DNA of 64,000 nt from Setoptus koraiensis (taxonomy: Eukaryota > Arthropoda): assembly GCA_048013815.1 (NCBI GenBank), contig CM106586.1, positions 14,818,001 through 14,882,000 of the forward strand. The letters run 5' to 3'. The notes beneath the pieces were generated by a model. The model was given only the letters and a program-made list of their open reading frames with translations, was not told where the DNA came from and searched no databases. Positions within the stretch are counted from its first letter, which is position 1. The number at the start of each line of letters is the position of its first letter. Positions 10,965 to 23,133 of this stretch are shown in pieces. Both the position numbers and the translations under genes were made by a program.

Positions 10965-11990
10965 TTTGATAGCGGGGCGTCCAGTTCACGATCTCAAGTC
11001 TTGAGAAATCTTAGACTGTTGAAAAGCGACAATAATCTGAATGAAATTCTCAAACGATGGAACTAAATGATTGAGATAGATTTGGAGTATGGGTATCAGA
11101 CAACATGCCGCGTGTGAATACGAGATCGTGCACTGATTCCTCGTCCCAAGAACAGCTGCCACACTTCAAAGCGCGGAGTTTAAAATGGTGAATAGTGAAC
11201 TTGTGGATAGTACTGGTGATGCCGGGACACCAGAGCTCCCGGCATTGGTGACAACACGCACGAGCAGAGGATTTATTTTATCTCAACGACATTTTTCGCC
11301 TGATCCAAGTGCACCACACATTCAGCACTCAAGTTGGTCATGGATATTCGTTGTAAATATCTGATTCATCTGAAAAAGTTTGCCTCGCAATGTCCCATGG
11401 GTATCGCACAAAAAATCGCGAACTATATGACAACTTGTCCTTTCTCAGCGAACATGTGTGATGGGTTTCGTGAGTTATCGGCCTAGTTTAAACTCTTCGG
11501 TTTCTGGGGGAAACTGTATTGATCTTGTAACTAAGAGATTCATGAATAGCATAGGGGACTATTGAATATTTGGCAAATAGTAACCGACTGTGCGCCGCAC
11601 ACGAATACCACCAAATTTTTGTGTTTAGAAGCACTTTACTAGTACTTCATAGCACTAATAACGGCAATCGCTGCTATAAATGTGCACCCTGTGCGTGGAA
11701 ATAAAATTGGCATGTGCGCTGGTACACTGTGTATCGTAAGGCAAGCAAAAAAATTCAACTAATGTGTTCAGCCCACATTTTCATGGTAGATGTCGGTGAT
11801 ATAAAACCAACAAATTATACTGCACCATACCTAATGTACTTTCTGTAAATGTATACCTTATTATTATTATTATACCCAATATATTCATTGGTTGGCTTAT
11901 TAAATATCCACATGTGTTTAGTTAAGATATGATTATTTTCTTAACATATTGTAAAGTGAACATAGATAATTAGTAATATTAGAACTAACC
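10965..11990. other. Divergent intergenic stretch between Leo1 and transportin
   Basis: About 1 kb between divergently transcribed starts, so it should hold both promoters. No acidic coding stretch that could be a missing Leo1 N-terminus is visible on the minus strand. The sequence becomes AT-rich toward the transportin ATG, whose context is AACCATGG. Confidence 0.5.
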
Positions 11991-14982
11991 ATGGCATGGC
12001 AACCACAACCTGGTGGTTTAGAGCAAATACTTCAGTTATTAAGAGAATCTCAATCAATTGATTGCGCTGTCCAACGTCAAGTACAATCAAAATTAGAAGA
12101 ATGGAACAAATATCCCGATTTTAACAACTACCTTATTTATATTCTAGCAAATCCTGCTACTGGTGATGAAACAACACGGTCCTTAAGTGGATTAATACTT
12201 AAAAATAATGTTCGTTCGAGTTACCAGTCCTTCCCCGAGGAGATTAGAGAGTATATTAAACGAGAATGCTTGAACTCATTGAGAGACTCATCATCTATAA
12301 TAAGGGCCACTGTGGGAATCATTATAACCACCATAGCAACATGCGGTGAACTTGTCAATTGGACAGAGCTGTTGCCAACATTGTACCAGCTAATATGTTC
12401 AGATGATAATTCAATTGTGGAGGGTGCCTTCGGGGCATTGCAAAAAATTTGCGAAGATCTAGCTGAGGTATTATGTAGTGACACTCTTAGTAAACCGTTG
12501 GAGGCAATGTTACCAAAATTTATACAATTCTTCAAGCACCCGAGCGCGAAGGTCCGATACCATGCCCTTATCTGTGTTAATCAGTTTATTCCCCTGCAAG
12601 CTGAAGCCATCATGAATATTATTGACCAATATGTGGAGGCCATATTCACTTTGGCTAGCGACACGGATACCGAAGTCAAGAAGCATGTGTGCCGATCACT
12701 AGTCGCTTTATTTGAAATCAGGCCCGACACTCTTCTGCCCCATATCTCGCAAGTCATCGAGGTCAGTACAGACTACATAATTTCCCCCTAACCACCTCTC
12801 AATCGCTACATTACACCTGTTGTATTCTAGTTTGTGCTAGAAATGCATCATGATGATGTTATGTTTCAATCCCGAGAGGCAAATCAAACGCGATCTTGCC
12901 CCATTCCTTGTCATCCTATCGATGTATTTAGGAAGTATAGCAGGCTTACAAATACCCTTCTTATGCTCGACTACATCCCCTCCTCTGTTTAAATATATTC
13001 CGACGTTAAGAATAATTATTCTGTTTTTCATTAAATATAAACAGTTCATGATCACAAGGTCACAAGATGAAGACGATACCATCGCACTGGAGGCTTGTGA
13101 ATTTTGGCTGTCGATCCCCGAGCAGGAGATAGGCAAGAATGCTTTAGTGCAGTATCTTCCTAGGCTTGTGCCATTCTTTATGGAAAAAATGAGGTACTCC
13201 CAGGTAGAGTTGGCTGCTATGAAAGCAGATATTGAGGACGATGCAATGATTCCCGACAAAGACGAGGACATTAGGCCACAATTTCACCGGTCCAAAGCTC
13301 ATACCGTTGACAATGGTGATACTCTTAGACAAACTAGTGGAGATAATGAACAGGGAGATGATGATTCTTCAATATCGGATCTCCTAGAGGACGACCAAGA
13401 TGAACGTGATGGGCTCAGTGTCAGTTGGAACCTAAGAAAATGCACGGCAGCAGCTCTCGACTGCTTGGCCAATGTCTATGCTGATGATCTTTTACCTATC
13501 GTATTCCAAGAACTTCAAAAAACACTCAACCATGAAGATTGGATCATCAAAGAGGCGGCAATCTTAGCCATTGGCGCTATTGCCGAAGGCTCTTTGAACG
13601 GAATGACACCTCACCTGCCAGAGATAGTTCCCTATCTTATAACTTGCCTCAGAGACGAACATGCCATGATACGATCGATCACATGCTGGACACTAAGTCG
13701 TTATACCTACTGGATAGTTCAGAAACCTTCCGAAAGACATTTCGAGCCTCTCATCAAAGAGTTACTTTTACGCATCTTGGATTCGAACAAACGAGTGCAA
13801 GAGGCTGCTTGTAGTGCATTTGCTACACTGGAGGAGGGCGCTTGCACGGAATTAGTGCCCTATCTCGATGCTATTTTGGAAACATTAGTCTTAGCGTTTG
13901 GAAAATACCAGCAGAAGAATCTTCTCATACTTTATGATGCTGTTGGTACTCTCGCGGAGTCCGTTAAACACCATCTCAATCAACCGAAGTATATAAGTAT
14001 ATTAATGCCTCCCATCATTGAGAAATGGAATAACCTCAAAGATACAGATAGAGATTTATTCCCATTGTTGGAATGCCTTTCTAGTGTAGCTATTGCCTTA
14101 TGTGATGGTTTCTTGCCTTACAGTGAACCCGTGTTTAGGAGATGTCTTGCCCTTGTTGGACAAACACTAAACCAAACATTAGCTTTTCAAATGGATCCTG
14201 AGAATAATGATTCACCCAATAAGGATTTCATGATCGCGGCACTTGATCTACTTAGTGGATTAGCTGAAGGATTAAATGAGTTGATTGTTGAACTAGTGGC
14301 ATCCTCAAATATCATGGAACTGTTATTCAGATGCATGGTTGATACTCTACCTGAAGTCCGCCAAAGTTCTTTCGCCCTCCTTGGTGACTTGACAAAAGCT
14401 TGTTTCGCCCACGTTAGACCCCACATATCTGAAGTGATGCCCCTGTTAGCCCAAAATCTCCGGCCTGAGCACGTGTCTGTTTGTAACAACGCCACATGGG
14501 CCATCGGTGAAATATCTGTTCATCTGGGACCAGATATGAGACAATATGTATCAATGGTTATTGGTCAACTTTTGTCTACTATGAATCATTCTACCATCCC
14601 TAAAACTTTATTAGAGAACACAGCTATCAGTATAGGTAGACTATCATTCGTGTGTCCTGAGGAATTGGCTCCAACATTGGGTGACTTTATTCGGCCGTGG
14701 TGCGCTTCGTTGAGAGCGATCCGAGATAATGAGGCGAAAGACTCTGCGTTTCGTGGTATTTGTCAACTAATCAAAATAAATCCTGCTGGAGTGGCCAACG
14801 ATTTCCTGTTCTTTTGTGACGCTATTGCCTGCTGGGAAGAACCCAAGCCGGACCTGAAGCAAACCTTTCACGACATACTACACTGCTTCAAAAATCAAGT
14901 CGGGCAACAGAACTGGCAGAACTTCACTCAACAATTTCCACCTCAAATGAAAGAGCGATTAGTCGTTGATTACGGCATCTAG
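11991..14982 (+). CDS. TNPO1: Transportin-1 (karyopherin beta-2), two exons
   Basis: Exons 11991-12761 and 13045-14982 (phase 0, donor GAG/gtcagt, acceptor ataaacag) give 902 residues, close to the roughly 890 of human TNPO1. HEAT repeats run throughout. Diagnostic stretches include [13 protein letters not shown] at the N-terminus, [15 protein letters not shown] just after the junction, the acidic loop near residue 350 ([15 protein letters not shown]), [53 protein letters not shown] and [13 protein letters not shown]. Transportin carries PY-NLS cargo such as hnRNP proteins into the nucleus and releases it on RanGTP binding. The intron happens to be open in the downstream frame for much of its length, but translating it would break the HEAT array. 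Confidence 0.96.
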
Positions 14983-15128
14983 TCTAGATCGACTCTACTG
15001 AATAGATTTTATACTGAGATAGATTCCGACTGATTGGCATTGTTCCACAACGACATGACGGGTACACGAAACATGCACCGATCTTGCAGACTTCTAATTG
15101 TCAATTACTTCTTTGTTATGTACCAGCT

Positions 15129-15134
15129 AATAAA
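15129..15134 (+). terminator. Probable transportin poly(A) signal
   Basis: AATAAA about 150 bases after the transportin stop codon, on the same strand. Confidence 0.6.
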
Positions 15135-15466
15135 AGAGCCACTAAATAACATAAATTTAAACTTTCGAGAAATCCAATGAGTTATGTAAATTTTTTTAAA
15201 TGATTAAACTTGATGTTTCACCCCATACAATTGACAGTGAATCTCTTTTGAAGATGAAATAATTAATCTTACGTGAAATGTCGGATTTTTTTAATTGTTA
15301 AACTGGTTCCTGAACAGATGTTGAAAATTTAGGGATGGAAACGCATTTACTCTGCGCTATAAAGCGCTTGGAGCGACCACGTGCATAAAACGATTTGTTG
15401 AACATGATCATAGAATTCTTATTGTGTTGAATATTCCAAAAAATTTCTGACATTTAATTATTGATC

Positions 15467-16570
15467 ATGCCTTCATTTGAGGAAGAATTGAAAGATAAAC
15501 TAGGCTCCAAGACTCTGTTACCATTGGACGGCTCTAGCATAGGTGGTGGGTGCATAAGTGAGGCCAAAGGATACAAAGTGGACGATGGAAATATCTTCGT
15601 CAAAAGAAGCAAAGGTCAGCATGCCAGACTCATGTTTGATGGAGAGTTTGAGTCACTAAACTCTATTCATCTTACCAAAACTGTTAAATGTCCTAAACCG
15701 ATAGCTGTCTTGGATGACCCAACCCAAGATCTAGCTTGTGCTATCGTCATGGAATACATGAACTTGTCAAGTCTAACCGATCGAAAAGGCTTCAAGCTGG
15801 GCGAAGATTTGGCCCAATTGCATAAGTATAACGAGCAAGCAATTGCCCACGAAGAGCGTTTGGCTAAATGGGTAGGTAGGAAGATTCCAGTCGCAGTTGA
15901 TTCCAGCAAAGAAAGCAACAAGCTTAACGAGGAGGAAATTATTGCAAAAGCATACAACCTAAAGATTGATCAACAAACTGAAAGTAGCAAATTCGTTGAG
16001 GATCTTCCCTTGAGAGCCCAGCCTAAATTTGGCTATCATGTTCCTACATCTTGCGGTGCGATACCTCAGGTGAATGATTGGTGCGATGATTGGGTAATAT
16101 TCTTTGCCCGCAACAGATTGAACCATCAAATACAAATGTTAATTCAAGATTATGGCGATCGCGAACTGAATGAAAATTGGTCAATTTTACAGGTGAACAT
16201 TGAAAAATATTTCCAAGAATTTCGAGGAAACCAGAATAAAATAAAACCAGCTTTACTACACGGAGATCTTTGGTCCGGCAATGTAGGTATAGTTACCAAC
16301 GGCAACGACGGAGATCCTGTTATCTACGACCCCAGTTCGTTTTATGGTCATCATGAATATGAATTTGGTATAGTATCCATGTTTGGGGGTATACCACAGT
16401 CATTCTATGAGGGCTACTTCAAAGTGTTTAAGAGAAGCAACAACTTTGACAAGCGTGTTAAATTGTACCAGTTGTTTCATCAGCTCAATCATTGGAACCA
16501 TTTCGGCAAAGGCTATCGCGCAAGTACTCTAGACTTGTTCAAACAGTTGAACGCCATGAATTTTCGATGA
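15467..16570 (+). CDS. Fructosamine-3-kinase / ketosamine-3-kinase-like protein
   Basis: 367 residues, intronless, starting at the ATG at 15467 (MPSFEEEL). This is the aminoglycoside phosphotransferase-like kinase fold: FVKRS near residue 48 carries the ATP-binding Lys, the catalytic loop is LLHGDLWSGN near 266 with Asp and Asn, and IYDPSSFYGHHEYE near 286 replaces the DFG Asp region. Fructosamine-3-kinases phosphorylate fructosamines or ribulosamines on glycated proteins so that they decompose, a protein repair step. A family-typical acidic lysine-rich insertion lies at about 140-180. AATAAA at 16608-16613 follows the stop. FN3K versus FN3KRP specificity cannot be told from the sequence alone. 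Confidence 0.92.
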   Translation: MPSFEEELKDKLGSKTLLPLDGSSIGGGCISEAKGYKVDDGNIFVKRSKGQHARLMFDGEFESLNSIHLTKTVKCPKPIAVLDDPTQDLACAIVMEYMNLSSLTDRKGFKLGEDLAQLHKYNEQAIAHEERLAKWVGRKIPVAVDSSKESNKLNEEEIIAKAYNLKIDQQTESSKFVEDLPLRAQPKFGYHVPTSCGAIPQVNDWCDDWVIFFARNRLNHQIQMLIQDYGDRELNENWSILQVNIEKYFQEFRGNQNKIKPALLHGDLWSGNVGIVTNGNDGDPVIYDPSSFYGHHEYEFGIVSMFGGIPQSFYEGYFKVFKRSNNFDKRVKLYQLFHQLNHWNHFGKGYRASTLDLFKQLNAMNFR

Positions 16571-16607
16571 TTGAGGCTCATCAACGAAAAGATTGTATTA
16601 AAATTTG

Positions 16608-16613
16608 AATAAA
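16608..16613 (+). terminator. Probable poly(A) signal of the fructosamine-3-kinase-like gene
   Basis: AATAAA 37 bases after the stop codon. The rest of the gap up to 17033 shows no coding signal. Confidence 0.65.
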
Positions 16614-17033
16614 ATATAAACCGCATATTCTAGAACAATCTGGGTAGAGCAGTTGCTCGGGCGTAGAAACAATCGGACATCAACTAGGTAATCAACAAAA
16701 ATGGACAAAATCTAGTTTAAACGTTGCCTATGAAGCTAGACTACAGTCTACAATAAATTGCATATCTTTATTTTCGATAATATATCTTCATTTTAGAAGC
16801 TACCTGCAGCCATCTTGTTTATTTTCTATCAATAGTAGAATATATTAGAGGAGACAACTCAGACGCTGTTTACTATTCTACTGATTTATTCGGACGATGA
16901 TTATTTTTGCAGTAGTCAGTCAATCGTTCGTGTCTGTCCGACACCCAAAACCGAAACCCGAATGAAAATCTAAATTTATCACCTACCGGTCTGAGCTGCA
17001 ACCTCGGCACCTTTATTCAAGCAAATTAATCCT

Positions 17034-17498
17034 CTATTGCTGCTGGTATCCTCCGTAGCGGGCCTTACATTCTGACAAGACCCTATTGAATCCATCACAC
17101 AAGTTCAAGTCACCCGCTTGATTTTGAGCACAGGCAAGGAATTGCTCCATTTCCATCTTGCAAGGATCCGAACTAGAATTAGACTGCTGGTAGTAGGACT
17201 GCTGAGCGGGGCTGGTTTCGAGAGCCTGATCTTGGGGCTGAGCTACGCTCTCGCTACCGCCGTGTCTTCCCAGGATGGCGCTTGAGATGACATGACCGGC
17301 AGCGACACCGGCCGCCGTAGAGGCTACATTTGATAAAAATCCACCACCAGCTGCCATTGGCGGGGCAACTGCCGAGGCAGCCGGCGGAGGTGCTGGTTGA
17401 ACTGCTTTGGGTGGTGGAGGTTGCGGTCGACTAGCCACTGGTGAAGGTCGTCTAGCCGAAGACATTCCTCCTGATCTTCCTCCCGATCTGCGTGCCAT
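17034..17498 (-). CDS. CHCHD2/CHCHD10-type twin CX9C mitochondrial protein
   Basis: 154 residues from the ATG at 17498 (MARRSGGRSGG). The frame is open further upstream, but the basic Arg/Ser N-terminus matches the family start. Order: Arg-rich N-terminus, Pro/Ala-rich stretch, Gly/Ala hydrophobic segment (ASTAAGVAAGHVISSAIL, about 65-82), then a C-terminal CHCH domain with two CX9C motifs (CKMEMEQFLAC and CDGFNRVLSEC) that form two disulfides in the intermembrane space. Family members act in cristae (MICOS) organisation, respiratory complex IV regulation and stress signalling. AATAAA at 17012-17017 on the same strand follows the stop. Confidence 0.93.
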   Translation of the reverse strand: MARRSGGRSGGMSSARRPSPVASRPQPPPPKAVQPAPPPAASAVAPPMAAGGGFLSNVASTAAGVAAGHVISSAILGRHGGSESVAQPQDQALETSPAQQSYYQQSNSSSDPCKMEMEQFLACAQNQAGDLNLCDGFNRVLSECKARYGGYQQQ

Positions 17499-18361
17499 TA
17501 TATTCTTGTCGATTCGAATTAATATATTTACTGGTTGATATTGTTCTAAATACCGATTTAATATGGTTATTGATGATATATTCAGTGATAATATTTTCAA
17601 TTAAATTATTATCTGTTGTGAAGCGACGTGAATTGTAAATGGTTTGTTTACAGCAGTGTTTGTTTCTAGAATGTACCACACGTTTTGTGTGTGTTCCTGT
17701 GTTGCGGCGTAAACAACTCAAGTATAGTACAGGCGAGAGCAGAAAATTCGAAGTTATATTCGCATGTTTTAGCCGCAGAGCGGCGTCTTTATTTTGAATT
17801 TTTTCTTTCTTTGTGTTTTTGATTAGGTAAGATGGGTTGTTCTTGGTTGTGGTTGGGTGCAATTACGTTCACCAAATATTTGAAGAACTAGATTGCTGGG
17901 TCTCGGTATTTTGATCCATTTTTCAAATCTTTTCATATTTGGCCACAGTTACAGTCGAAACAGTTACAATAAACGTCTGCCCTATCATGAATATCTTGTT
18001 TTGTGCATAATAGCGTCACTCACGAACATTACAAAACTCAAAATCTCATCACTTGTCGAAAAGCCAAAACACAGCCATGTTTACACATTGTAGACACATT
18101 CACGAGATGTTGTTCGAGAGGGTTCGAACAATTTTAAAGTCCAGTTCCTCGAGATGAGAACGAATATAGTAAGACGAGAAGAAAAAAAAATCTTAGTATG
18201 GGTAGGTCTCCTCGTCGAATCAACATTGTCTCTCCCGGATTTGATTATAGCGTTGAATAAGTTATAATATGCAATCAAATAATTAGTTTTCTAACTAAAA
18301 TCTTATTCCTAATTATATAAACAAATGCTAGTACCTAAGTAACACAAATATAACAGTTCAG
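17499..18361. other. Intergenic stretch between CHCHD2-like and phosphofructokinase genes
   Basis: About 860 bases: promoter of the CHCHD2-like gene on one side and the 3' end of phosphofructokinase on the other. Short open frames exist on both strands but resemble nothing known. Confidence 0.45.
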
Positions 18362-20818
18362 TTAAGCCCAGACATTTTCAAATATACAGGCATCCTCAAT
18401 AATATACTCTCTCTGATACGATGAATCATGTTTGGCCAAGACTCTTAGTAATGAGCGCAGTTTGAGCCACCATTGATTACTTGGTATACGATGCTTGAAA
18501 TCTGTCACAGCTTTCAAATCTTTCAGAGGTGTGAAACGATATTGTCTTTTTACAAGACCAAGTAAGACGGCAGTGTCGGGTGAAGAACAGAGTATAGACC
18601 CATTCGGTTGAGTGTGTAGGCTCAACTGAGAAATCAACCAGTCGGCCGCTTTCGCGGCCAATTTCGTACTGAAATTCCTATCGTACGGGGATGGCGAGCC
18701 TCCTTGCTGCATATGACCTAGCTTGTTCATTCTGCTAGTAAATATGTTTCGGCCTTCCTCACTATATAGACGATGAATGAAATCTGTAGTGTAATTAACG
18801 TTAGCGTTTTCATTTCTCAGTATCAATCCTCGTTGTACACCCTCAGCCATCTTTGATTGCATGTGAAATACATCTTCCATGAGATCCTTAATGCTGAACG
18901 GCTCCTCAAAGATGTAGGCAGCATCCGCACCACCGGCAACACCAGCTAGGGTGGCGAGGTAACCGCAATAGCCGCCCATGGTCTCGATAACAAACACTCT
19001 TCGCTTCGTGCCTTGAGCAGATTGTCTTATTCTATCGCATATTTCTGTGATCTCATTGAGAGCAGTGTCAGCTCCAATAGAAAAATCAGTTCCGGGGACA
19101 TTGTTACTGATGGTGGCAGGTATAACACAAATAGGTATTCTCAACTCAGAATATTTATCCCTAGCATCGGCAAATTGGAAGCCAGCTTGATAGGCTTCGA
19201 AACCACCAACAATCAATAAAGCTTGTATGTTGTATTCTCTAATTTTCTCTACGCACAATTCCATGTTATTTCCGTCTCCGGGTAACGTTCTTCTGGTTCC
19301 TAGATTAGCTCCTCCTTGATTTACCCAACCAGCTACCTCTGACCATGGAATTGGTCCCACTTGACCTTCGATGAGGCCATCTATACCTTCATGTATTCCT
19401 AAGACAGTTTCTCCACGAGAGATTGCATTACGGGTGAATGACCTCACAGAGGCGTTCATACCACAACAAGGTGCTCCAATGTGCATGATTGCAAGTCGGT
19501 AACTTGGTCTTCTAGCAGTCTCACTATTCTCTGGTGCCTTGGGTGGCCGGATTCTAGTGAGAAGCTTATAGGTAGATAGATTCCTCTCAAAGCTGCGCCC
19601 TCTCAATTTGACAGCCAGAGCCCAGTCTTTGGCAGCCATAGCAGCAGCCACCTTTTTAGTTCGATCAACACACTGCATGAGAGGTACACGAACAGCTTGG
19701 TTACCATCTAGCGATATGACACAGGCTTCTGTCTCTGGTTTAGCTTCAATGAGAGCCAATACAGCTTCTGCGCCCATTCTACATCCGAGTATCCTATCGA
19801 AGGCGCTAGGAGATCCACCTCTTTGAACATGGCCCAACACTGTAATTCGTGTGTCTTGCTTAAGATGAGTAACTATGTGATCCTTGATTTGATTGGCGGT
19901 TATTGGTGCACCTGTATGGTCAATTGCACCCTCAGCTATGATAATAATGTTGAGTCGCTGTCCGAGTTCTCGCTCCTGTTTTAATTTCTTGCACAATCTA
20001 TCTGGCCAATCAGGCTCGGGTGGCCATTCTGGAATAAATACATAGTCGGCTTCCGATGCTAGGGCGGCCACAAGAGCTAGGTAACCACAATGCCTTCCCA
20101 TGACCTCTAAGATGAATGTCCTTTGATGGCTTGATGCTGTTGTACCGATTGCATCTATGGCCTCAATGATTCTATGTAAGGCAGAATCCGTTCCAATTGT
20201 CATATCTGTTCCGCAAAAATCGTTATCTATTGAGCCGACTAAGCCAACAATATTAAGATGACCACATTCTTGTAGCTTATCAGAGAGAATCCTTTTTTCT
20301 TTGACTAGTTCCTCTAATAATGAGCGCCACTCAACTCTAAATAGGTTGGCACCAGTGAGACTGCCGTCACCACCAATGACGACTAGATTTGTTATGCCGT
20401 GCTGTACAAGATTGTAAGCTGCCTTCAATCTACCGGATCTCTCTTTGAAGTCCATGCAACGCGCACTACCAATAACTGTTCCACCCTTGTGAATAATGTG
20501 TGATACAGACACCCAGCTGGCCTCCACAATATAGTCACCTCCGTCCACCATGCCTTGGTAGCCTTCTTTGATGAAATAAACACGGCAACCAAAATAGAGT
20601 CCCATACGTACAACAGCACGAACAGCTGCATTCATACCTTGTGAATCACCACCAGAAGTGAACACTCCTATGACTTTGTTTTTTGATTTAGACCTTAGAT
20701 TCGGCAAGTCAGTCTTTCCCTCACCACTGATATAATTTGGTGTGCTTGGCTCATCTATGGTGGTTTGTGTGACCAATTGAAAGAGCTGATGGTCTTGTTT
20801 GGTAGAATCGAACGACAT
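18362..20818 (-). CDS. PFK: ATP-dependent 6-phosphofructokinase, animal double-domain type
   Basis: 818 residues in one exon, normal for the duplicated eukaryotic enzyme. N-terminal half: [20 protein letters not shown] near 49 (ATP loop), GGDGSLTGA near 150, [20 protein letters not shown] near 195 with the catalytic Asp, and [12 protein letters not shown] near 237. The C-terminal half repeats the fold with substituted catalytic residues ([13 protein letters not shown] near 450, [20 protein letters not shown] near 600) and serves as the allosteric half. The enzyme makes fructose-1,6-bisphosphate, the committed step of glycolysis, in the cytosol. No intron interrupts it. Confidence 0.97.
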   Translation of the reverse strand: MSFDSTKQDHQLFQLVTQTTIDEPSTPNYISGEGKTDLPNLRSKSKNKVIGVFTSGGDSQGMNAAVRAVVRMGLYFGCRVYFIKEGYQGMVDGGDYIVEASWVSVSHIIHKGGTVIGSARCMDFKERSGRLKAAYNLVQHGITNLVVIGGDGSLTGANLFRVEWRSLLEELVKEKRILSDKLQECGHLNIVGLVGSIDNDFCGTDMTIGTDSALHRIIEAIDAIGTTASSHQRTFILEVMGRHCGYLALVAALASEADYVFIPEWPPEPDWPDRLCKKLKQERELGQRLNIIIIAEGAIDHTGAPITANQIKDHIVTHLKQDTRITVLGHVQRGGSPSAFDRILGCRMGAEAVLALIEAKPETEACVISLDGNQAVRVPLMQCVDRTKKVAAAMAAKDWALAVKLRGRSFERNLSTYKLLTRIRPPKAPENSETARRPSYRLAIMHIGAPCCGMNASVRSFTRNAISRGETVLGIHEGIDGLIEGQVGPIPWSEVAGWVNQGGANLGTRRTLPGDGNNMELCVEKIREYNIQALLIVGGFEAYQAGFQFADARDKYSELRIPICVIPATISNNVPGTDFSIGADTALNEITEICDRIRQSAQGTKRRVFVIETMGGYCGYLATLAGVAGGADAAYIFEEPFSIKDLMEDVFHMQSKMAEGVQRGLILRNENANVNYTTDFIHRLYSEEGRNIFTSRMNKLGHMQQGGSPSPYDRNFSTKLAAKAADWLISQLSLHTQPNGSILCSSPDTAVLLGLVKRQYRFTPLKDLKAVTDFKHRIPSNQWWLKLRSLLRVLAKHDSSYQREYIIEDACIFENVWA

Positions 20819-22842
20819 GATGGTATTTGCCTGATATGATTATTCGGCCGCGATGAGATTCTGATCGATATTTTGAGGTTATGATTGAGGTAATAATAAT
20901 AACGATAATGATTAAAGAAGATATCGAAACAAATTCATTAGATACATTTAAATGATATGCAGTATTGGAGGTTGATCCGCGCGCGCGCACTAATATACAT
21001 GCGTCCAGGCAAAATTATAACAATTATAGCTTGTGTTATTGTTGCTATTCAAGCTAATTAGTTTTCTTCAGTTGCAAGTGGCTCAAATACACAGCGAGAG
21101 AGCATAAATAAAAAATGTAATAACGTTGTTTCGACATGCCATCAATCAGTGGTTGATATATGAATGTGTCGGAAGTGGCGCGCTTCGGCTGATGATCACA
21201 TCAACAGACTGATGTGATGATTTAGACGGAAGCCAATGGTGTTGGTGTGTTGTGGGTGTAAGTGTCTGTCGTGCGGACACAGTGACTTGTTAGCGCTACT
21301 TACATATTGCTAGAGAGAAAAAAAGATGACGTCCAATTGAGAGTGACGAGGTGCAATGTGAGTGTGTTGAGCTGCAATTTAGTTTACAATTTGTTATTAG
21401 TGAATATAGTTGAATACAAACAAATGTGTTGTATGTGTGTGATTTGAGTTGGTTGCCAGCACAATGTCACCAAGACGGCGAAGCTGTGACGAATTGCCGG
21501 GCGAGCCGCTTGCTTGTGTGAACAATTGACCGCTGTTTGGCGCTAGTTTGGGTTGTACGATGTGTGTGTGTGTGTCTATTCAATAGACTGTATTGTAAGT
21601 TGATATAATTATTAATATTGTAATATTAATATTGCGACGAGTTGCAGGCCACAGTGATGATGGGTGGCCTCCTCCGTCAAAGGTTGTTGATCTCTTTGTG
21701 TTTGTGTGCTACCAGTGAAAGTAAATAAATAAATTGATAGAGCAATTAGAAATACAACTCCGTATGTAATAATATTTGTACTACGACTAACATTCCGATG
21801 TAGGGAGCCTATTGATGACGATCAGTGCGTTCACAAGTGTTGTTGTGTGTATGACGTAATATGCCGTATATATGCCAATTGAATAGACACACAAACAATA
21901 TGCGACACGATTTAGTTACACAATCAAAACAATGATATCAGATAATAATAACGACGACGGTTAATTGAAGGGAAAGCGAGATAGTGATTCCATTAATTTA
22001 GATATTTGTTGAGCAGTGATAAATATCCGAGTTGCTGACATGATAATTACCGATTTTTGTATTGGTCTCCTTCTCTTATGCTGCCTCTTCGTCTGCTATG
22101 CATGCCTCACAATGTGATACGACGCCGATTGTCTAGTGCGGCGCCCGATAGAGAACAAATCAGGCAGCTACTCCAAAGTCGCTTGTTCCAATTTGCCGCC
22201 CCCTCCCCCCGTCGTCATCGCCCAGTGTGTGTGGGCACTTTGCCCCACGGTGATACTGTCTGCCTATGGGCACTGCGGCTGCCGTCCCCCACAAGCACAC
22301 ACACACGCACACACACGCTCAAGCTAACACATGTAAATATAGAATGGAGCGAGCAAGAAAAATATGTAACAACCCGTAGGCATGCATTACGTTGCCACTG
22401 AGTTGCCAGTGCTAACTTGCGGCGGCGGCGGCGGCAGCAGCAAGCGTTGTGTACGTTTTTCCCCCATCATGGGCAAAGTCATAACGCAAACGGCAATAGA
22501 ACTTTCACAGTCTCAAGTTCACACAATCCTATCGCTGTGCACACTATCTGTAACACACACTCAGTTCCTATACTGAGTACAGAGAAGAACGGTACAAGCA
22601 GTACACGCGGTACGCAACACACTCACGCAGTTGTGTGTGGAAAGGCGCTTGTGCTTGCCACCGTCGTACAGCGTGTATCAGCATCTTTGCGCCATAACTC
22701 GCACAGTCTCTAGCTCAACTGTGCGAGCCCCTCGCAAGGCCAGCGCTCACTTGAGTCCAACTCTGAGCACCCTGAGCTTGGCGGGAATTTTCACCGACTT
22801 TCTGCTCGCGTGCACGACAAACTCCCCGATCGGAGTGGCTTG

Positions 22843-22935
22843 CACTTGAAATGGGCCGAATACTCGGAATGGGCCAAACACTTCAAATGGTACAGCGCAC
22901 ACTTTGGACGGGGCAAACACTTTGGATGGGACGAA
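22843..22935. repeat. Imperfect 18-bp tandem repeat, about five units
   Basis: Successive units begin at 22843, 22861, 22879, 22900 and 22918. They share a CACTT-NAATGGG core followed by CCGAA or CCAAA; the third unit has a 3-base spacer. The array is open in one plus frame, giving six-residue repeats with Trp, but no gene context supports translation. Confidence 0.7.
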
Positions 22936-23054
22936 TCAGCCCAACGAGACTGTTCTCACTCTGGCGGTCGCCACTCGCTCGGCCCCACAGCCAGCTGAAA
23001 TAGTTAGTTGAAGTGTAGTTAGTCTGCGTGTTTGCGTCTAGCGTGGATAGAGAT

Positions 23055-23133
23055 CGAGAGAGGCAGCGAGAGAGGCAGCGAGAGAGAGAGAGAGAGAGAG
23101 AGGCAGCGAGAGAGAGAGAGAGAGAGAGAGAGG
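23055..23133. repeat. Compound (GA)n repeat with an AGGCAGCG insert
   Basis: Two long GA runs and shorter ones separated by three occurrences of AGGCAGCG. Confidence 0.9.

Noticed and set aside
12850-13044. Open frame upstream of transportin exon 2, beginning with several Met codons
   Set aside because: It is the transportin intron read in the exon 2 frame. Exon 1 ends at a good donor and exon 2 starts at a good acceptor, and the join restores the HEAT repeat as in human TNPO1.
18100-18170. Possible tRNA because of a GGTTCGAA box
   Set aside because: No matching A box, acceptor stem or cloverleaf could be built around it.
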